From Candidatus Omnitrophota bacterium (GTDB lineage Bacteria; Omnitrophota; Gorgyraeia; Zapsychrales; Zapsychraceae), in assembly GCA_015233405.1 (NCBI GenBank), contig JADFXT010000016.1, positions 1 to 47,876 on the forward strand: a stretch of 47,876 bases of DNA, read 5' to 3'. The position numbers and the translations under genes were made by a program. Below the pieces are notes generated by a model that was not told where the DNA came from, did not search any database, and saw nothing but the letters and a program-made list of their open reading frames with translations. Positions 18,139 through 27,082 of the stretch are shown piece by piece. How positions within the stretch are numbered: the stretch's first letter is position 1; the number at the start of each line of letters is the position of its first letter.

Positions 18139-18930
18139 TTACAACACTCGTGTTAAACGGGAGACATACTGTGAAACATTTTGAACCAGGTCTTTTTGCC
18201 CGGAGTTCTTGGCGACTTCACCGACAATGGCGCTGCCGACAATGACCCCGTCAGAAAAACTGGCCACTTTTTTGACCTGCTCCGACGTCGAGATGCCAAA
18301 TCCGACACAAATAGGCTTTTTCGTATAGGTCTTGGCGTCCATAATGCTCTTACGGATAGAAAACGACAGTTTATTCCGGGCGCCCGTAACTCCGGCAACA
18401 GAAACAAAATAAATAAAACCGCTCGAGGCGTTGACAATATTCTTAATGCGGTCTTTTCTTGTCGTTGAAGACAAAAAGAACACCGTGGAAAAATCATTCT
18501 GTTTTGCTATGCCAATAAGCTCTTTGGCTTCTTCCGGCGGCAGATCCGGAATAATAACGCCATCCACGCCACATCTCTTGGCATCTTCGACAAACCGTTT
18601 TTCTCCATACGAAAAAACCGGATTATAATAACTCATGAGCGCAATCGGGATCTGCGTTTCTTTACGGATTTCCTCGACCAGTTTAAGGATTTTCCCGAGC
18701 GTCACGCCTTTTTGTAACGCCCTGTAAGACGCGGATTGAATGGTTGCTCCGTCCGCTAAGGGATCGGAAAACGGAACGCCTAATTCAATGATATCAACCC
18801 CGGACTGCTCAAAGGAAACAACCAACTTTTTTGTTACCTCAAGGCTTGGGTCCCCGGCGGTAATAAAAGCAATGAAAGCTTTTTTATTTTTCTTCCGTAA
18901 TTCCTGAAATTTTTGATCGATTCGATTCAT
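18139..18930 (-). CDS. trpA: tryptophan synthase alpha subunit
   Basis: The 263-aa subunit cleaves indole-3-glycerol phosphate to indole, which is channelled to TrpB. Catalytic Glu49 and Asp60 lie in IIELGVPFSDPLADG, and the phosphate-binding GFGIST and GVIVGSAIV segments are present. AAAGG precedes the ATG by 7 nt, inside the short gap after trpB. It is translated just after trpB, as is usual for the complex. Confidence 0.98.
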   Translation of the reverse strand: MNRIDQKFQELRKKNKKAFIAFITAGDPSLEVTKKLVVSFEQSGVDIIELGVPFSDPLADGATIQSASYRALQKGVTLGKILKLVEEIRKETQIPIALMSYYNPVFSYGEKRFVEDAKRCGVDGVIIPDLPPEEAKELIGIAKQNDFSTVFFLSSTTRKDRIKNIVNASSGFIYFVSVAGVTGARNKLSFSIRKSIMDAKTYTKKPICVGFGISTSEQVKKVASFSDGVIVGSAIVGEVAKNSGQKDLVQNVSQYVSRLTRVL

Positions 18931-18940
18931 TAAGACACCT

Positions 18941-20122
18941 TTAGGCTATAACTTGCTTTATCGCGTCCACGTCTTTATCTCCCCGACCAGAAAGACAGAC
19001 AATGACCGTACTCTTCGACTTTACATGTCGAGCCAATTTCTCTAAATACGCAACCGCATGGGACGATTCCATCGCCGGGATAATGCCTTCAATCCGCGAC
19101 AACAACTTTAATCCCTCGACCGCTTCTTTATCCGTCACAGAAACATATTGGGCGCGTCCTGTTTCTTTATAATAGGCGTGCTCCGGTCCTACGCCGGGAT
19201 AATCAAGCCCTGCGGCAATGGAATGCGCGATCTTGATTTGCCCGTCGGAAGTCTGCAGAAGCCTGCTTTTACTGCCATGGAGCACTCCCACCGTGCCTTG
19301 CGTTAAGGTCGCCGAATGCTCGCCGGAACTTAAACCGTGCCCGGCAGCCTCGACACCGATCATCTTGACTTTTTCATCATGAAAGAACGGATAAAACAAT
19401 CCCATCGCATTACTTCCACCACCAACACAGGCAAGCAAATAATCCGGCAAAGACTTTTCTTTCTTTAGAAATTGCTGACGAGCTTCTTGACCAATAACGG
19501 ACTGAAAATCCCTAACCATGACCGGATACGGATGCGGACCGGCGACGGAGCCAATGAGATAAAAAGTGTCCGCGACATTCGTCACCCAATCGCGAATAGC
19601 TTCATTCATTGCATCCTTTAAAGTTTGCGAACCGCTCGTCACAGGAATAACACGGGTCCCGAGCAATTTCATGCGCGCAACATTAAGCGCCTGGCGCTTC
19701 ATATCTTCGGCGCCCATATAGACATCACATTTAAGACCAAATAACGCACAAACCGTGGCAGTAGCCACGCCATGTTGGCCAGCACCCGTCTCCGCGATAA
19801 CACGGGTCTTGCCCATACGTTTGGCGACGAGAATTTGGCCTAACGTATTATTGATCTTATGCGCACCGGTATGAAGCAGGTCTTCTCTTTTTAGATAAAC
19901 TTTCAGTGTCTTTAAATGATCGCTTAGCCGCTCGGCCAAATAAAGATTCGTCGGCCGGCCCGCAAATTCTCGCAAATAAAATCTAAGCTCCTCTTTAAAC
20001 TTCTTATCTTTCTTAAAAGAGAAATACGCTTTTTCAAGATCAGAGAGCAAAGACATCAACGTCTCGGGAACAAACCGTCCGCCAAATTGTCCAAATCGTC
20101 CTTTGTTATCCGGTAAGCTCAT
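18941..20122 (-). CDS. trpB: tryptophan synthase beta subunit
   Basis: The 393-aa PLP enzyme condenses indole with serine. [13 protein letters not shown] (PLP lysine 89), GGGSNAMG (phosphate cup) and SGRGDKD near the C-terminus mark it as the standard TrpB1 type. GAGGA lies 8 nt before the ATG, and the gene begins one base after the stop of the DUF3108-like gene, indicating co-transcription with unrelated functions upstream. Confidence 0.98.
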   Translation of the reverse strand: MSLPDNKGRFGQFGGRFVPETLMSLLSDLEKAYFSFKKDKKFKEELRFYLREFAGRPTNLYLAERLSDHLKTLKVYLKREDLLHTGAHKINNTLGQILVAKRMGKTRVIAETGAGQHGVATATVCALFGLKCDVYMGAEDMKRQALNVARMKLLGTRVIPVTSGSQTLKDAMNEAIRDWVTNVADTFYLIGSVAGPHPYPVMVRDFQSVIGQEARQQFLKKEKSLPDYLLACVGGGSNAMGLFYPFFHDEKVKMIGVEAAGHGLSSGEHSATLTQGTVGVLHGSKSRLLQTSDGQIKIAHSIAAGLDYPGVGPEHAYYKETGRAQYVSVTDKEAVEGLKLLSRIEGIIPAMESSHAVAYLEKLARHVKSKSTVIVCLSGRGDKDVDAIKQVIA

Positions 20123-20123
20123 T

Positions 20124-20831
20124 TTATTTTTCCTCGTACTTCGTCATGATCATGGCAGCGCTGCCGAACCCTACCGCCCCATCGATCCGTAACGGGATCT
20201 TATTCTCCCCTGCATCAAACCAAATGCGGATATTGCGGGGCTTGCCTTGCATAAAAATCGCGTCGTACACTTTTCCGGCGACAGACATCTTCTGCTTCTT
20301 CTCAAAACGGATCGTCACGTCTTGCGTCGGAAGCTGCATACTCAACTCTTCGTTAAGATTTAAAACTCCTTCTTTTCTGTGACGATAGATAAACCCGTAA
20401 ATATTATCCAGTGGCTTACCTTTTTCGATCACCCGCTCACGCGTTCTATCTTTATCATAATTGACGATACGCACAAGTCCTTTTTTCTGGTCGTAAAACT
20501 CGTCGATTTTTTCCTTATCACCAAAGATATTCAAGTTTCTTCGCACCAAAATCGGATAATACGTCTTAGGGTCGACAAAAATCTCTTCCTCGTCTAGAAA
20601 ATTAAACCCGTGAGCCGTAAAAAGGATGAGAATAGCCTCCTGGCCTTCAATCTTTGCCGGGCCCTTGAATACAAGCGTGGCCGATCCCGCCCGTAAACCC
20701 AGCTGCTTGATCTTATACGAAATCGTCTCTCCGACAAAACTCTTTTCCTGGGCGTAGAGATAAGAACTCAAAACTCCGCCGAGAATAAACGCCGAACAAA
20801 CGCTAAACAAAACTTTCTTATAAATTGTCAT
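20124..20831 (-). CDS. DUF3108-like exported protein
   Basis: The product is 235 aa from the ATG at 20831, 14 nt inside the end of the M20 peptidase gene. Residues 1-28 ([26 protein letters not shown]) form a signal peptide. The mature domain begins [24 protein letters not shown], and has [29 protein letters not shown] and [19 protein letters not shown] further on, a pattern I recognise as DUF3108, a beta-rich domain of outer-membrane or periplasmic proteins with no settled function. AAGGA is only 2 nt from the ATG. It is translationally coupled to both neighbours. Confidence 0.85.
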   Translation of the reverse strand: MTIYKKVLFSVCSAFILGGVLSSYLYAQEKSFVGETISYKIKQLGLRAGSATLVFKGPAKIEGQEAILILFTAHGFNFLDEEEIFVDPKTYYPILVRRNLNIFGDKEKIDEFYDQKKGLVRIVNYDKDRTRERVIEKGKPLDNIYGFIYRHRKEGVLNLNEELSMQLPTQDVTIRFEKKQKMSVAGKVYDAIFMQGKPRNIRIWFDAGENKIPLRIDGAVGFGSAAMIMTKYEEK

Positions 20832-21960
20832 ATTCCTTAATAAACTCCTCGAGGATTTTTGTGCCGTTATAAAGTGTATTGATCCGAATATACTCGTCGG
20901 TGGTGTGCGCTGTTCCGCTCGCGCCAAAACCCGTGGCAAACGCCGGGATTTTGTGTTTCCGGAAAAACGTTATCACGGTCGCGCCTTCACTTCCTTTTAA
21001 TATCGCGTTACTCCCCATCCGCCCCGCGGTCTTGACGTATGCGGCAACCGACGGATGCCGGCTATCAATTTCATAAGGCAGCTGCAAGTCGTCGATAACT
21101 ATTTTAAATTTATTCGTTTGTTGTCTGACCACGTTTTTCACCTGACTTAAAATGTTTTTCGGGTTCATCCCCGGCAAATATCTTAAATCCACGGAAAACT
21201 CACAAAAATCCGCGACCATATTGACCTTGTCCCCGCCTTTGATGACACCAATATTGACCGTCGGCGGCCGTAAGAGCGGGTGTTTCTTATGTTTAAGCGG
21301 CATATTTTTTAAATCCGCAATGACCTTGGCGGCGATTTCAATGGCATTGATGCCTTTCCAATTATAGGCGCCGTGGGCTTTCTTGCCGAAAATTTGAATT
21401 CGAAAATGGATCAGCCCTTTTTGTGCGATGATGGCGTCCATCTCGTCGGAATCAAGGACCAAGGCAAACCCAGGTCGTAAAATTTTCTTTTCTAAAAGAG
21501 GAAGGATCCCTAACTGGCTTCCGGTTTCCTCGTCCGCAGTCGCCGCCATAATCACGTCTTTCTGCAGTTTCACCTTATCTTCCACAAGACTTCGCATCAC
21601 TTCCATGGACGCGGCCAAGCTTCCCTTATCGTCGCTGGCGCCACGGCCGTAAATTTTACCGCCGGAAATCTGTCCGCCAAGAGGATCAAACTTCCATCCT
21701 TTTCCCATCGGGACAGTATCCATATGCGGGGTGATGAGAAGCGCTTCTTTCTTAGCTTGATCGCGCGCTCCGACACCTTTTAACGTCGCGAGAACATTCA
21801 ACCGATTTTTAGCAAAAGAGATGACTTTGACATCCAAACCCAAAGACTTCATATCCTCAGCGACAAATCTGCCTAATGACAATTCATTGCCAGGAGGATT
21901 TTGCGAATCAATCGAAATGACTTTCTGGGTAAGTTTAATTAGGCGGGATCTATTGATCAT
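20818..21960 (-). CDS. M20 family metallopeptidase (ArgE/DapE/CPG2-like)
   Basis: The 380-aa zinc hydrolase has LITPHMDTVPMG (first zinc His and catalytic Asp), YGRGASDDKGS (bridging Asp), TADEETGS (general-base Glu and zinc Glu) and the C-terminal zinc His in GTAHTTDEY. The dimerisation domain lies between about residues 180 and 290. Family members deacylate or cleave small peptides and acyl-amino acids; the exact substrate is not evident. Its ATG overlaps the stop of the zinc-ribbon gene (ATGA), indicating coupling. Confidence 0.92.
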   Translation of the reverse strand: MINRSRLIKLTQKVISIDSQNPPGNELSLGRFVAEDMKSLGLDVKVISFAKNRLNVLATLKGVGARDQAKKEALLITPHMDTVPMGKGWKFDPLGGQISGGKIYGRGASDDKGSLAASMEVMRSLVEDKVKLQKDVIMAATADEETGSQLGILPLLEKKILRPGFALVLDSDEMDAIIAQKGLIHFRIQIFGKKAHGAYNWKGINAIEIAAKVIADLKNMPLKHKKHPLLRPPTVNIGVIKGGDKVNMVADFCEFSVDLRYLPGMNPKNILSQVKNVVRQQTNKFKIVIDDLQLPYEIDSRHPSVAAYVKTAGRMGSNAILKGSEGATVITFFRKHKIPAFATGFGASGTAHTTDEYIRINTLYNGTKILEEFIKEYDNL

Positions 21961-22259
21961 TTGAAAATGGATTGGGCTTTTAAATCGCCCATGGCCCTCT
22001 GATAATCGTCAAAATCAACAATGACGAACTGGGGCTTTTCTTCGATTAATTTATAAATTTTAGGGATATGGTTCTTAACGTTGCGGAAAGAAATGTATTT
22101 ATATTCGGTTTTACAGCTCGGGCAATGTGTATCCGTCAGTTTTACGTCCAGGCAGTTGCAGTTTCCACACGCCGCCGACAAGTCGCCGTAGATCATCAAG
22201 TGCGGCTTAATTTGCGTCACATCCTGCTTCTTATAAACACGAATTAATTTTTCACTCAT
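21957..22259 (-). CDS. small zinc-ribbon protein, first gene after the riboswitch
   Basis: The 100-aa protein has two cysteine pairs, CGNC (within AACGNCNCLD) and CPSC (within THCPSCKTEY), forming a likely zinc ribbon at about residues 31-49, followed by a helical C-terminus with FVIVDFDDYQRAMGDLKAQSIFK. No family recognised. There is no Shine-Dalgarno site before the ATG. TACAAT on the minus strand lies about 8 nt upstream of it, so a leaderless transcript is one possibility, as well as read-through from the riboswitch. It overlaps the M20 gene by 4 nt. Confidence 0.75.
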   Translation of the reverse strand: MSEKLIRVYKKQDVTQIKPHLMIYGDLSAACGNCNCLDVKLTDTHCPSCKTEYKYISFRNVKNHIPKIYKLIEEKPQFVIVDFDDYQRAMGDLKAQSIFK

Positions 22260-22393
22260 GGAGGGTTATTGTAGCATAAGAATATTTTTTTGTTTTAAAT
22301 TTTTTTAAAGAACTTGGGTAAGCCCGTAGGTGGAAGAAAAGCTTAAACCTGCGGGGTTTATTTGCCTTTTCTAAAAAAAAATAAGTGGTAGGC

Positions 22394-22423
22394 AAATAAA
22401 AAACCCCTTGTTTAAAGGGGTTT
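22394..22423 (-). terminator. intrinsic terminator after the riboswitch-like RNA
   Basis: On the minus strand AAACCCCTT-loop-AAGGGGTTT is followed by a T-rich run (TTTTTTATTT). It begins about 16 nt after the closing helix of the RNA at 22439-22631 and lies 135 nt before the zinc-ribbon gene, the right place for an expression platform. Further hairpins lie between it and the gene (ATTTGCC/GGCAAAT arms at about 22353-22397, and GCAGGT/ACCTAC arms at about 22328-22358). Confidence 0.85.
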
Positions 22424-22438
22424 GAAGTTTTATAAGAA

Positions 22439-22631
22439 AAGCCGATAAAGAGAGGATATCTCCCTCACTCGCTCGTCGGCAACCCAGCCACCATATAGCC
22501 CCTCAACCAACCCCACATCTCGTGGTCGTGCCCCGTCCTCTAAGGGAACCGCCGGGCCTCTCCGGTTTTAAGCTATTTAGGCCTGTAGGCTTTGTGTCCC
22601 CGAGTTTCCCCGGGTTTACCTTTATCGGCTT
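22439..22631 (-). ncRNA. GEMM-I (cyclic di-GMP-I type) riboswitch-like RNA with enlarged stem
   Basis: The minus strand reads GGTAAACC, then CCGGGGAAACTCGG (a GAAA tetraloop hairpin), then GGGACACAAAGCC, TACAGGCCTAAA, and finally GGTGGCTGGGTTGCCGA. These line up in order with the conserved blocks of the Vibrio Vc2 GEMM-I aptamer (GGCAAACC, GAAA loop, GGGACGCAAAGCC, GGCCUAAA, GGUAGCGGGGUUACCGA). By that alignment the ligand-contacting G20, A47 and C92 are kept, as is the G21-C46 pair. The second long stem holds about 70 extra nt. AGCCGATAAAG and CTTTATCGGCT close the whole 193-nt RNA. The usual short P1 next to the aptamer core is not obvious, so ligand binding is inference. Confidence 0.72.
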
Positions 22632-22637
22632 AGTTCA

Positions 22638-22665
22638 AATATAACACATCCTTCAAAAATTGCAA
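22638..22665 (-). promoter_or_regulatory. promoter for the riboswitch-like RNA
   Basis: TTGCAA and TATATT are separated by 16 nt on the minus strand, placing the likely start of transcription near 22631, exactly at the closing helix of the RNA. It lies 36 nt beyond the stop of trpF. Confidence 0.6.
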
Positions 22666-22701
22666 ATTCGCATCCTATTGAAAATGCTAGACTTACAAAA
22701 T

Positions 22702-23361
22702 TTATTTTAAAACATCTCCAGGCTTTTGTTGAGATTCGAGAAGAATTTTATTTATCTCGTCGAAGAATTCTTTAATCAGCTTCGGATTTTTGATCCCGGC
22801 AGTTTGCTCGAGGGAACTTGAAACGTCGACGGCATAAGGATGAAGTGTTTCGATGGCTTCCCTAATATTAGCGGCGCTTAGCCCGCCGGAGAGGATCACG
22901 GGTTTGTCAAACGAAACACCTTTAATAATGTTCCAGTTAAAAGTTTGTCCCGTTCCCCCTTGGATTCCGTCGACAAAAGCGTCAAAAAGATAAGCGTCGA
23001 CTTTATATTTCTTGACCGTTTCGACGTTAAAGGCATCATCGACGCGAAAGGCCTTAATAATTTTATAATCCCCAAATCGCTTGCAATAAACTTGATCCTC
23101 TCGGCCATGGAACTGAACACAGCGTATCCGCGTAAACTGGCAGATGTCCCGGACCGCCCGTTCATTTAAGTCCACAAAAACACCGACGGGCGTGATAAAA
23201 GGCGGCAGAGACTCAATGATTTTCCTGGCCTTGCTCGGTGAAACATAACGAGGGCTTTTCTTGTGAAAAACAAAGCCGACCGCCCACGCGCCATAAAAGG
23301 ACGCTTTAAGCGCATCTTCTGTATTCGTAATTCCGCAAATCTTAACTCGCGTGTGGACCAT
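22702..23361 (-). CDS. trpF: phosphoribosylanthranilate isomerase
   Basis: The 219-aa TIM-barrel enzyme carries VKICGITN with the catalytic cysteine, AVGFVFHKKSPRYVSP, VGVFVDL, QFHGRED and the catalytic aspartate in YLFDAFVDGIQGGTG, plus the phosphate site PVILSGGLSAANI and VDVSSSLE. It catalyses the third step from anthranilate. AAGGA precedes the ATG, which overlaps the end of trpC by 20 nt. It is the last gene of the trpGDCF block before the riboswitch. Confidence 0.97.
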   Translation of the reverse strand: MVHTRVKICGITNTEDALKASFYGAWAVGFVFHKKSPRYVSPSKARKIIESLPPFITPVGVFVDLNERAVRDICQFTRIRCVQFHGREDQVYCKRFGDYKIIKAFRVDDAFNVETVKKYKVDAYLFDAFVDGIQGGTGQTFNWNIIKGVSFDKPVILSGGLSAANIREAIETLHPYAVDVSSSLEQTAGIKNPKLIKEFFDEINKILLESQQKPGDVLK

Positions 23362-24142
23362 ACATCACTTCCTTCACTTTTTTTCCGATATCCTGTTCTC
23401 TCATAAAAGTTTCGCCGATCAAAACCGCATTGGCGCCTAATTTTGTTATACGATAGATGTCTTCAAAACAATTTATTCCGCTTTCAACCACAATCACCCT
23501 GTCCGGCGGGATTTGAGGAACAAGCCTTTTTGATGTCTCAAAATCGACTTCAAAGGAGCGTAAGTCTCGATTATTAACGCCAATAATATCCGCACCAGCC
23601 TTTAACGCCCTGCGTAATTCTGCTTCATTATGGACTTCGACCAGACAATCCACGTCGAGGGAATTCGCGACAGCCATCAAATGCTTTAAATCATTGTCCG
23701 ACAAGATCGCGACAATCAAAAGCACAGCGCTTGCCCCGAGGACCCGAGCCTCATAGATCTGTCCTTCATCAATAAAAAAATCCTTGGCCAAGACAGGCAA
23801 CCGGACAAATTCCGCGACTTTTCGAACATATGAAGGCTGCCCTAAAAAATACTTGTCTTCCGTCAAGACGGATATCGCATCCGCCTGGCTTTCCGCATAA
23901 GCCTTGGCGATGGCAAGAACATCAAAATCTTCACGGATAAGGCCTTGGGACGGCGAAGCTTTCTTGATTTCCGCTATTAAATTAAGCCGTCCTTCTTGGG
24001 AAATTTTTTTCTTAAAAATCCGATAAGAACTGCACTGAGGAACATTATCCAAAGATTCTTTAAGCCGCTCATAGTATTCTTCTTTGGCTTTAAGAGTGGA
24101 TCTTTTATATTTTACGATCTCATTCAAGAAATCAACGCCCAC
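23342..24142 (-). CDS. trpC: indole-3-glycerol phosphate synthase, GTG start
   Basis: The 266-aa TIM-barrel enzyme has LIAEIKKASPSQG (catalytic lysine), VLTEDKYFLG, VLAKDFFID, LVEVHNEAEL, GVNNRDLRSFEVD and VVESGINCFEDI, all family motifs in order. The initiation codon is GTG with AAAGGAG 7 nt upstream, a strong site. It overlaps trpD by 11 nt and trpF by 20 nt, so the block is translationally coupled. Confidence 0.97.
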   Translation of the reverse strand: MGVDFLNEIVKYKRSTLKAKEEYYERLKESLDNVPQCSSYRIFKKKISQEGRLNLIAEIKKASPSQGLIREDFDVLAIAKAYAESQADAISVLTEDKYFLGQPSYVRKVAEFVRLPVLAKDFFIDEGQIYEARVLGASAVLLIVAILSDNDLKHLMAVANSLDVDCLVEVHNEAELRRALKAGADIIGVNNRDLRSFEVDFETSKRLVPQIPPDRVIVVESGINCFEDIYRITKLGANAVLIGETFMREQDIGKKVKEVMYGPHAS

Positions 24143-25142
24143 GAGCGAACTCCTTTAATTGTTCCAACTTTTCAGCAGCTTTTCCGGTATCAATAGAATT
24201 CTCAGCCGCGATTATCGCGTCGAGAATATTTTCTGTCTGTCCAAAAAGATATATTGCATACGCAGCATTTAACACAACAATATCTCTCTTGGGACCTCGT
24301 TGGCCGTCTAAAATAGCCCGGACAATTTCGACGTTGGTCTTAATGTCCCCTCCCATTAAATCTTTGTGTCTGGCTAACTTAAACCCTAGCTCTTCTGGCA
24401 AGATGTCGTAGCTGATAACTTCTGTCCCGTTATATTCACTGATAAAAGTGTTCGTTGTCGTCGTGATTTCATCAAGGCCGTCAGCGCCATGCACAACCAG
24501 CGCCTTCTTTAGGCCTAAGTTCTTAAGCACATGCGCGATCGGTTCTACCAAATCCCTATTATACACCCCGACGATTTGATGCGTCGCGTTAGCGGGATTG
24601 GTCAAAGGCCCGAGGACATTAAAGATGGTTTCAACACCCAATTCTTTTCTGACCGGAGCCACATTTTTCATGGCCGGATGGAATTTCTGGGCGAATAAAA
24701 ACGCTATGCCAACCTCATTGAGGCATCGGGTAAGCGTGTCCTCTGACAGATTCAGATTAATTCCAAGGGCCTCCAAGACATCTGCACTACCGCACTTACT
24801 GGAGACAGAACGATTGCCGTGTTTCGCTACTGGCACACCGGCTCCTGCAACAACTAAGGCTGTTACCGTTGAAATATTAAAGGTATGTTTCTTGTCTCCG
24901 CCGGTCCCGCAGGTATCAAGAACGTTTCTATACCGGCTTTTTATTTTAACAACAAACTTGCGCATGATCTCTGCAGCACCGGTAATTTCATCGATCGTCG
25001 GGCCTTTCTCTCTTAAGGCAAGAAGGAAATCAGCAATCTCTTCCTTAGGAGCCTTGCCGGACATAATCTCTTGCATGGCAATTCCAATTTCAGCCTGCGT
25101 TAAACTTTCACCGTCTTTGACTTTTTCGATATAAGTTTTCAT
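24132..25142 (-). CDS. trpD: anthranilate phosphoribosyltransferase
   Basis: The 336-aa enzyme has [17 protein letters not shown] (PRPP and metal binding), [21 protein letters not shown], and [11 protein letters not shown] typical of TrpD. It transfers phosphoribose to anthranilate. Its ATG overlaps the trpG stop as ATGA. It is not fused to trpG, unlike in enterobacteria. Confidence 0.98.
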   Translation of the reverse strand: MKTYIEKVKDGESLTQAEIGIAMQEIMSGKAPKEEIADFLLALREKGPTIDEITGAAEIMRKFVVKIKSRYRNVLDTCGTGGDKKHTFNISTVTALVVAGAGVPVAKHGNRSVSSKCGSADVLEALGINLNLSEDTLTRCLNEVGIAFLFAQKFHPAMKNVAPVRKELGVETIFNVLGPLTNPANATHQIVGVYNRDLVEPIAHVLKNLGLKKALVVHGADGLDEITTTTNTFISEYNGTEVISYDILPEELGFKLARHKDLMGGDIKTNVEIVRAILDGQRGPKRDIVVLNAAYAIYLFGQTENILDAIIAAENSIDTGKAAEKLEQLKEFARGR

Positions 25143-25714
25143 GAATTTAACGATAAGCCCATAAAATTTTTAAGCAGCTTCTTGCCTTCTTGGGTCAAAA
25201 TGGATTCCGGATGAAACTGCACGCCCCATAAAGGATACGTCTTATGGCGCACGCCCATAATTTCTTTATCTTCCGTCTGGGCTGTGACCGTAAGACAATC
25301 AGGCAAGGTCTTCCGTTCAATGACCAGCGAATGATACCGCGTCGCTTCAAAAGGGTTTTTTAATCCTTTAAAAAGTTCTTTTCCGTTGTGATGGATCAAT
25401 GACGTCTTGCCGTGCATGATGCTTTTCGCGCGGATAATGTTTCCATGATAAGCATATCCGATCGCCTGGTGGCCTAAGCACACACCTAAAATGGGAATTT
25501 TCCCGGCGAAAGCCTTAATGAGGTCGACGGATATCCCAGCGTCCTCCGGACGGCCCGGGCCAGGGGAAATAACGATACGCTTCGGCTTTAGCTGCTCGAT
25601 TTTCTCTAATGTGATCGCATCATTACGATACACCTCTAGCTCTGCGCCCAATTCTCCGAAATACTGGACGAGGTTATAGGTGAACGAATCATAATTATCG
25701 ATCATCAAAATCAT
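25139..25714 (-). CDS. trpG: anthranilate/aminodeoxychorismate synthase glutamine amidotransferase
   Basis: The 191-aa class I glutaminase begins [19 protein letters not shown] and has the nucleophile cysteine 79 in [12 protein letters not shown] and the His-Glu pair in [10 protein letters not shown]. Located directly upstream of trpD it should supply ammonia to TrpE, but trpE is not in this window; an amphibolic TrpG/PabA role is possible. AAGGA precedes the ATG by 6 nt; murA ends 2 nt upstream. Confidence 0.95.
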   Translation of the reverse strand: MILMIDNYDSFTYNLVQYFGELGAELEVYRNDAITLEKIEQLKPKRIVISPGPGRPEDAGISVDLIKAFAGKIPILGVCLGHQAIGYAYHGNIIRAKSIMHGKTSLIHHNGKELFKGLKNPFEATRYHSLVIERKTLPDCLTVTAQTEDKEIMGVRHKTYPLWGVQFHPESILTQEGKKLLKNFMGLSLNS

Positions 25715-25716
25715 GG

Positions 25717-26982
25717 TTATTCCTTCTCCCTGTAGACTTTTGCGCCAATGCCTTTTAATTTTTCGTCGATATTTTCATAACCGCGTTCCAGGTGATAAAT
25801 ACGATGGATTTCGGTTCTTCCCTTTGCCGCCAATCCCGCGATCACTAACGCCGCCGACGCGCGTAAGTCGGACGCCATCACCGGCGCACCAAAAAGTTTA
25901 TCAACACCCTGCACAATAGCGTTGGTCCCTTCACGTCGGATATTCGCCCCCATACGATTTAACTCTGCGATGTGCATAAAACGGTCCGGATAAACTTTGT
26001 CCGTAATGATACTGATCCCCTCGACCAAAGACATAAGTGTCATAAATTGCGCCTGCAAATCCGTCGGGAAACCCGGATACGGATAAGTGGTCACACTGAC
26101 CGGCTTGAACTTCTTGGGGCTTTTGACCCGGATAAGGCCTTTGTCTTCATAAACCTCAATACCAGCTTCTTTTAATTTATCGACGAGCGCCATCAAATGA
26201 GACATTGACGCGCCTTTGATGGCGATCTGGTCATTCTTCATAGCGGCGGCAATCAAAAGGAACGTCCCGGCTTCAATACGGTCGGGAATGATCTTATAAT
26301 TAACGCCTTTAAGCTTCTTAACACCGGTAATGCATAGCCGCGGACTGCCCTTTCCCTTTATCTTTGCGCCCATCGCGATCAGAAAATCCGTCAGGTCCTC
26401 AATTTCAGGTTCGCAGGCGGCAGATTCAATAATAGTTTCTCCTTTAGCCAGCGTCGCAGCCATCATGACATTCGCGGTCGCTAATACCGACGAGCCAAAA
26501 GTCCCGCCTAAATACATATGCGCACCCTTAAGCTGCCTGGCCTTAGCGATGACATAACCGCCGTCGATGGTGATCTTGGCACCTAAAGCCGCAATGCCTT
26601 TTAAGTGAAGGTCGACAGGCCTGACACCAATAATACACCCGCCGGGTAATGAGACTTTAGCCTGCCCGAGTTTGGTCAACAAGGGACCTAAGACGCAAAA
26701 ACTTCCGCGCATCGTCGAGACAAGCTTATATTCAGCCACAGGATTCGGTTTTCCATTAGAGGTAATCAAGAGTTTATCTTTTCCGATATCCACGTTTTTC
26801 CCCAATGACCGAAGAAGCTTGATCATCGTCATCGTGTCGCGCAATTTGGGAACATTATCAATGACACATGGCTCATCTGTTAATAATGTCGCCGCAATGA
26901 TCGGCAGCGCAGAATTTTTTGAACCGCTGACCTCAATCTCTCCCTTTAAGGGCTTTCCGCCTTCAATAACAAGTTTATCCAT
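25717..26982 (-). CDS. murA: UDP-N-acetylglucosamine 1-carboxyvinyltransferase
   Basis: The 421-aa enzyme makes the first committed step of peptidoglycan synthesis in the cytosol. It has [16 protein letters not shown] near the N-terminus, the nucleophilic cysteine (residue 116 in [16 protein letters not shown]) and the catalytic aspartate in [13 protein letters not shown]. The cysteine means the fosfomycin-sensitive type by family knowledge. AAGGG precedes the ATG by 6 nt. It sits immediately before trpG, so cell-wall and tryptophan genes probably share a transcript. Confidence 0.97.
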   Translation of the reverse strand: MDKLVIEGGKPLKGEIEVSGSKNSALPIIAATLLTDEPCVIDNVPKLRDTMTMIKLLRSLGKNVDIGKDKLLITSNGKPNPVAEYKLVSTMRGSFCVLGPLLTKLGQAKVSLPGGCIIGVRPVDLHLKGIAALGAKITIDGGYVIAKARQLKGAHMYLGGTFGSSVLATANVMMAATLAKGETIIESAACEPEIEDLTDFLIAMGAKIKGKGSPRLCITGVKKLKGVNYKIIPDRIEAGTFLLIAAAMKNDQIAIKGASMSHLMALVDKLKEAGIEVYEDKGLIRVKSPKKFKPVSVTTYPYPGFPTDLQAQFMTLMSLVEGISIITDKVYPDRFMHIAELNRMGANIRREGTNAIVQGVDKLFGAPVMASDLRASAALVIAGLAAKGRTEIHRIYHLERGYENIDEKLKGIGAKVYREKE

Positions 26983-27012
26983 AGATGTCCCTTATCTTTT
27001 TCCCCTCTTGGT

Positions 27013-27069
27013 GTCATCCCCGCGGAAGCGGGGATCCAGACCCTGGATTCCCGTTTTCACGGGAATGAC
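27013..27069. repeat. short GTCATCCCCG / CGGGAATGAC repeat element
   Basis: GTCATCCCCGCGGAAGCGGGGATCCAG is followed by CCTGGATTCCCG and ends CGGGAATGAC, so termini and inner arms are inverted. It fills the gap between prmC and murA. It belongs to the family found in several copies at 39.5-42.1 kb and inside the giant ORF at 47751-47823. Confidence 0.8.
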
Positions 27070-27082
27070 AAAGAATTAATTT

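Noticed and set aside
22613-22620. A20-type (cGAMP-selective) GEMM variant
   Set aside because: A first alignment gave A at position 20, but numbering fixed on A47 and the G21-C46 pair puts G at 20, which favours cyclic di-GMP.
22439-22631. 6S RNA or tmRNA in place of a riboswitch
   Set aside because: The length and closing helix would suit 6S RNA, but the in-order GEMM-I blocks with a GAAA loop are a better explanation. There is no tRNA-like end or tag reading frame for tmRNA.
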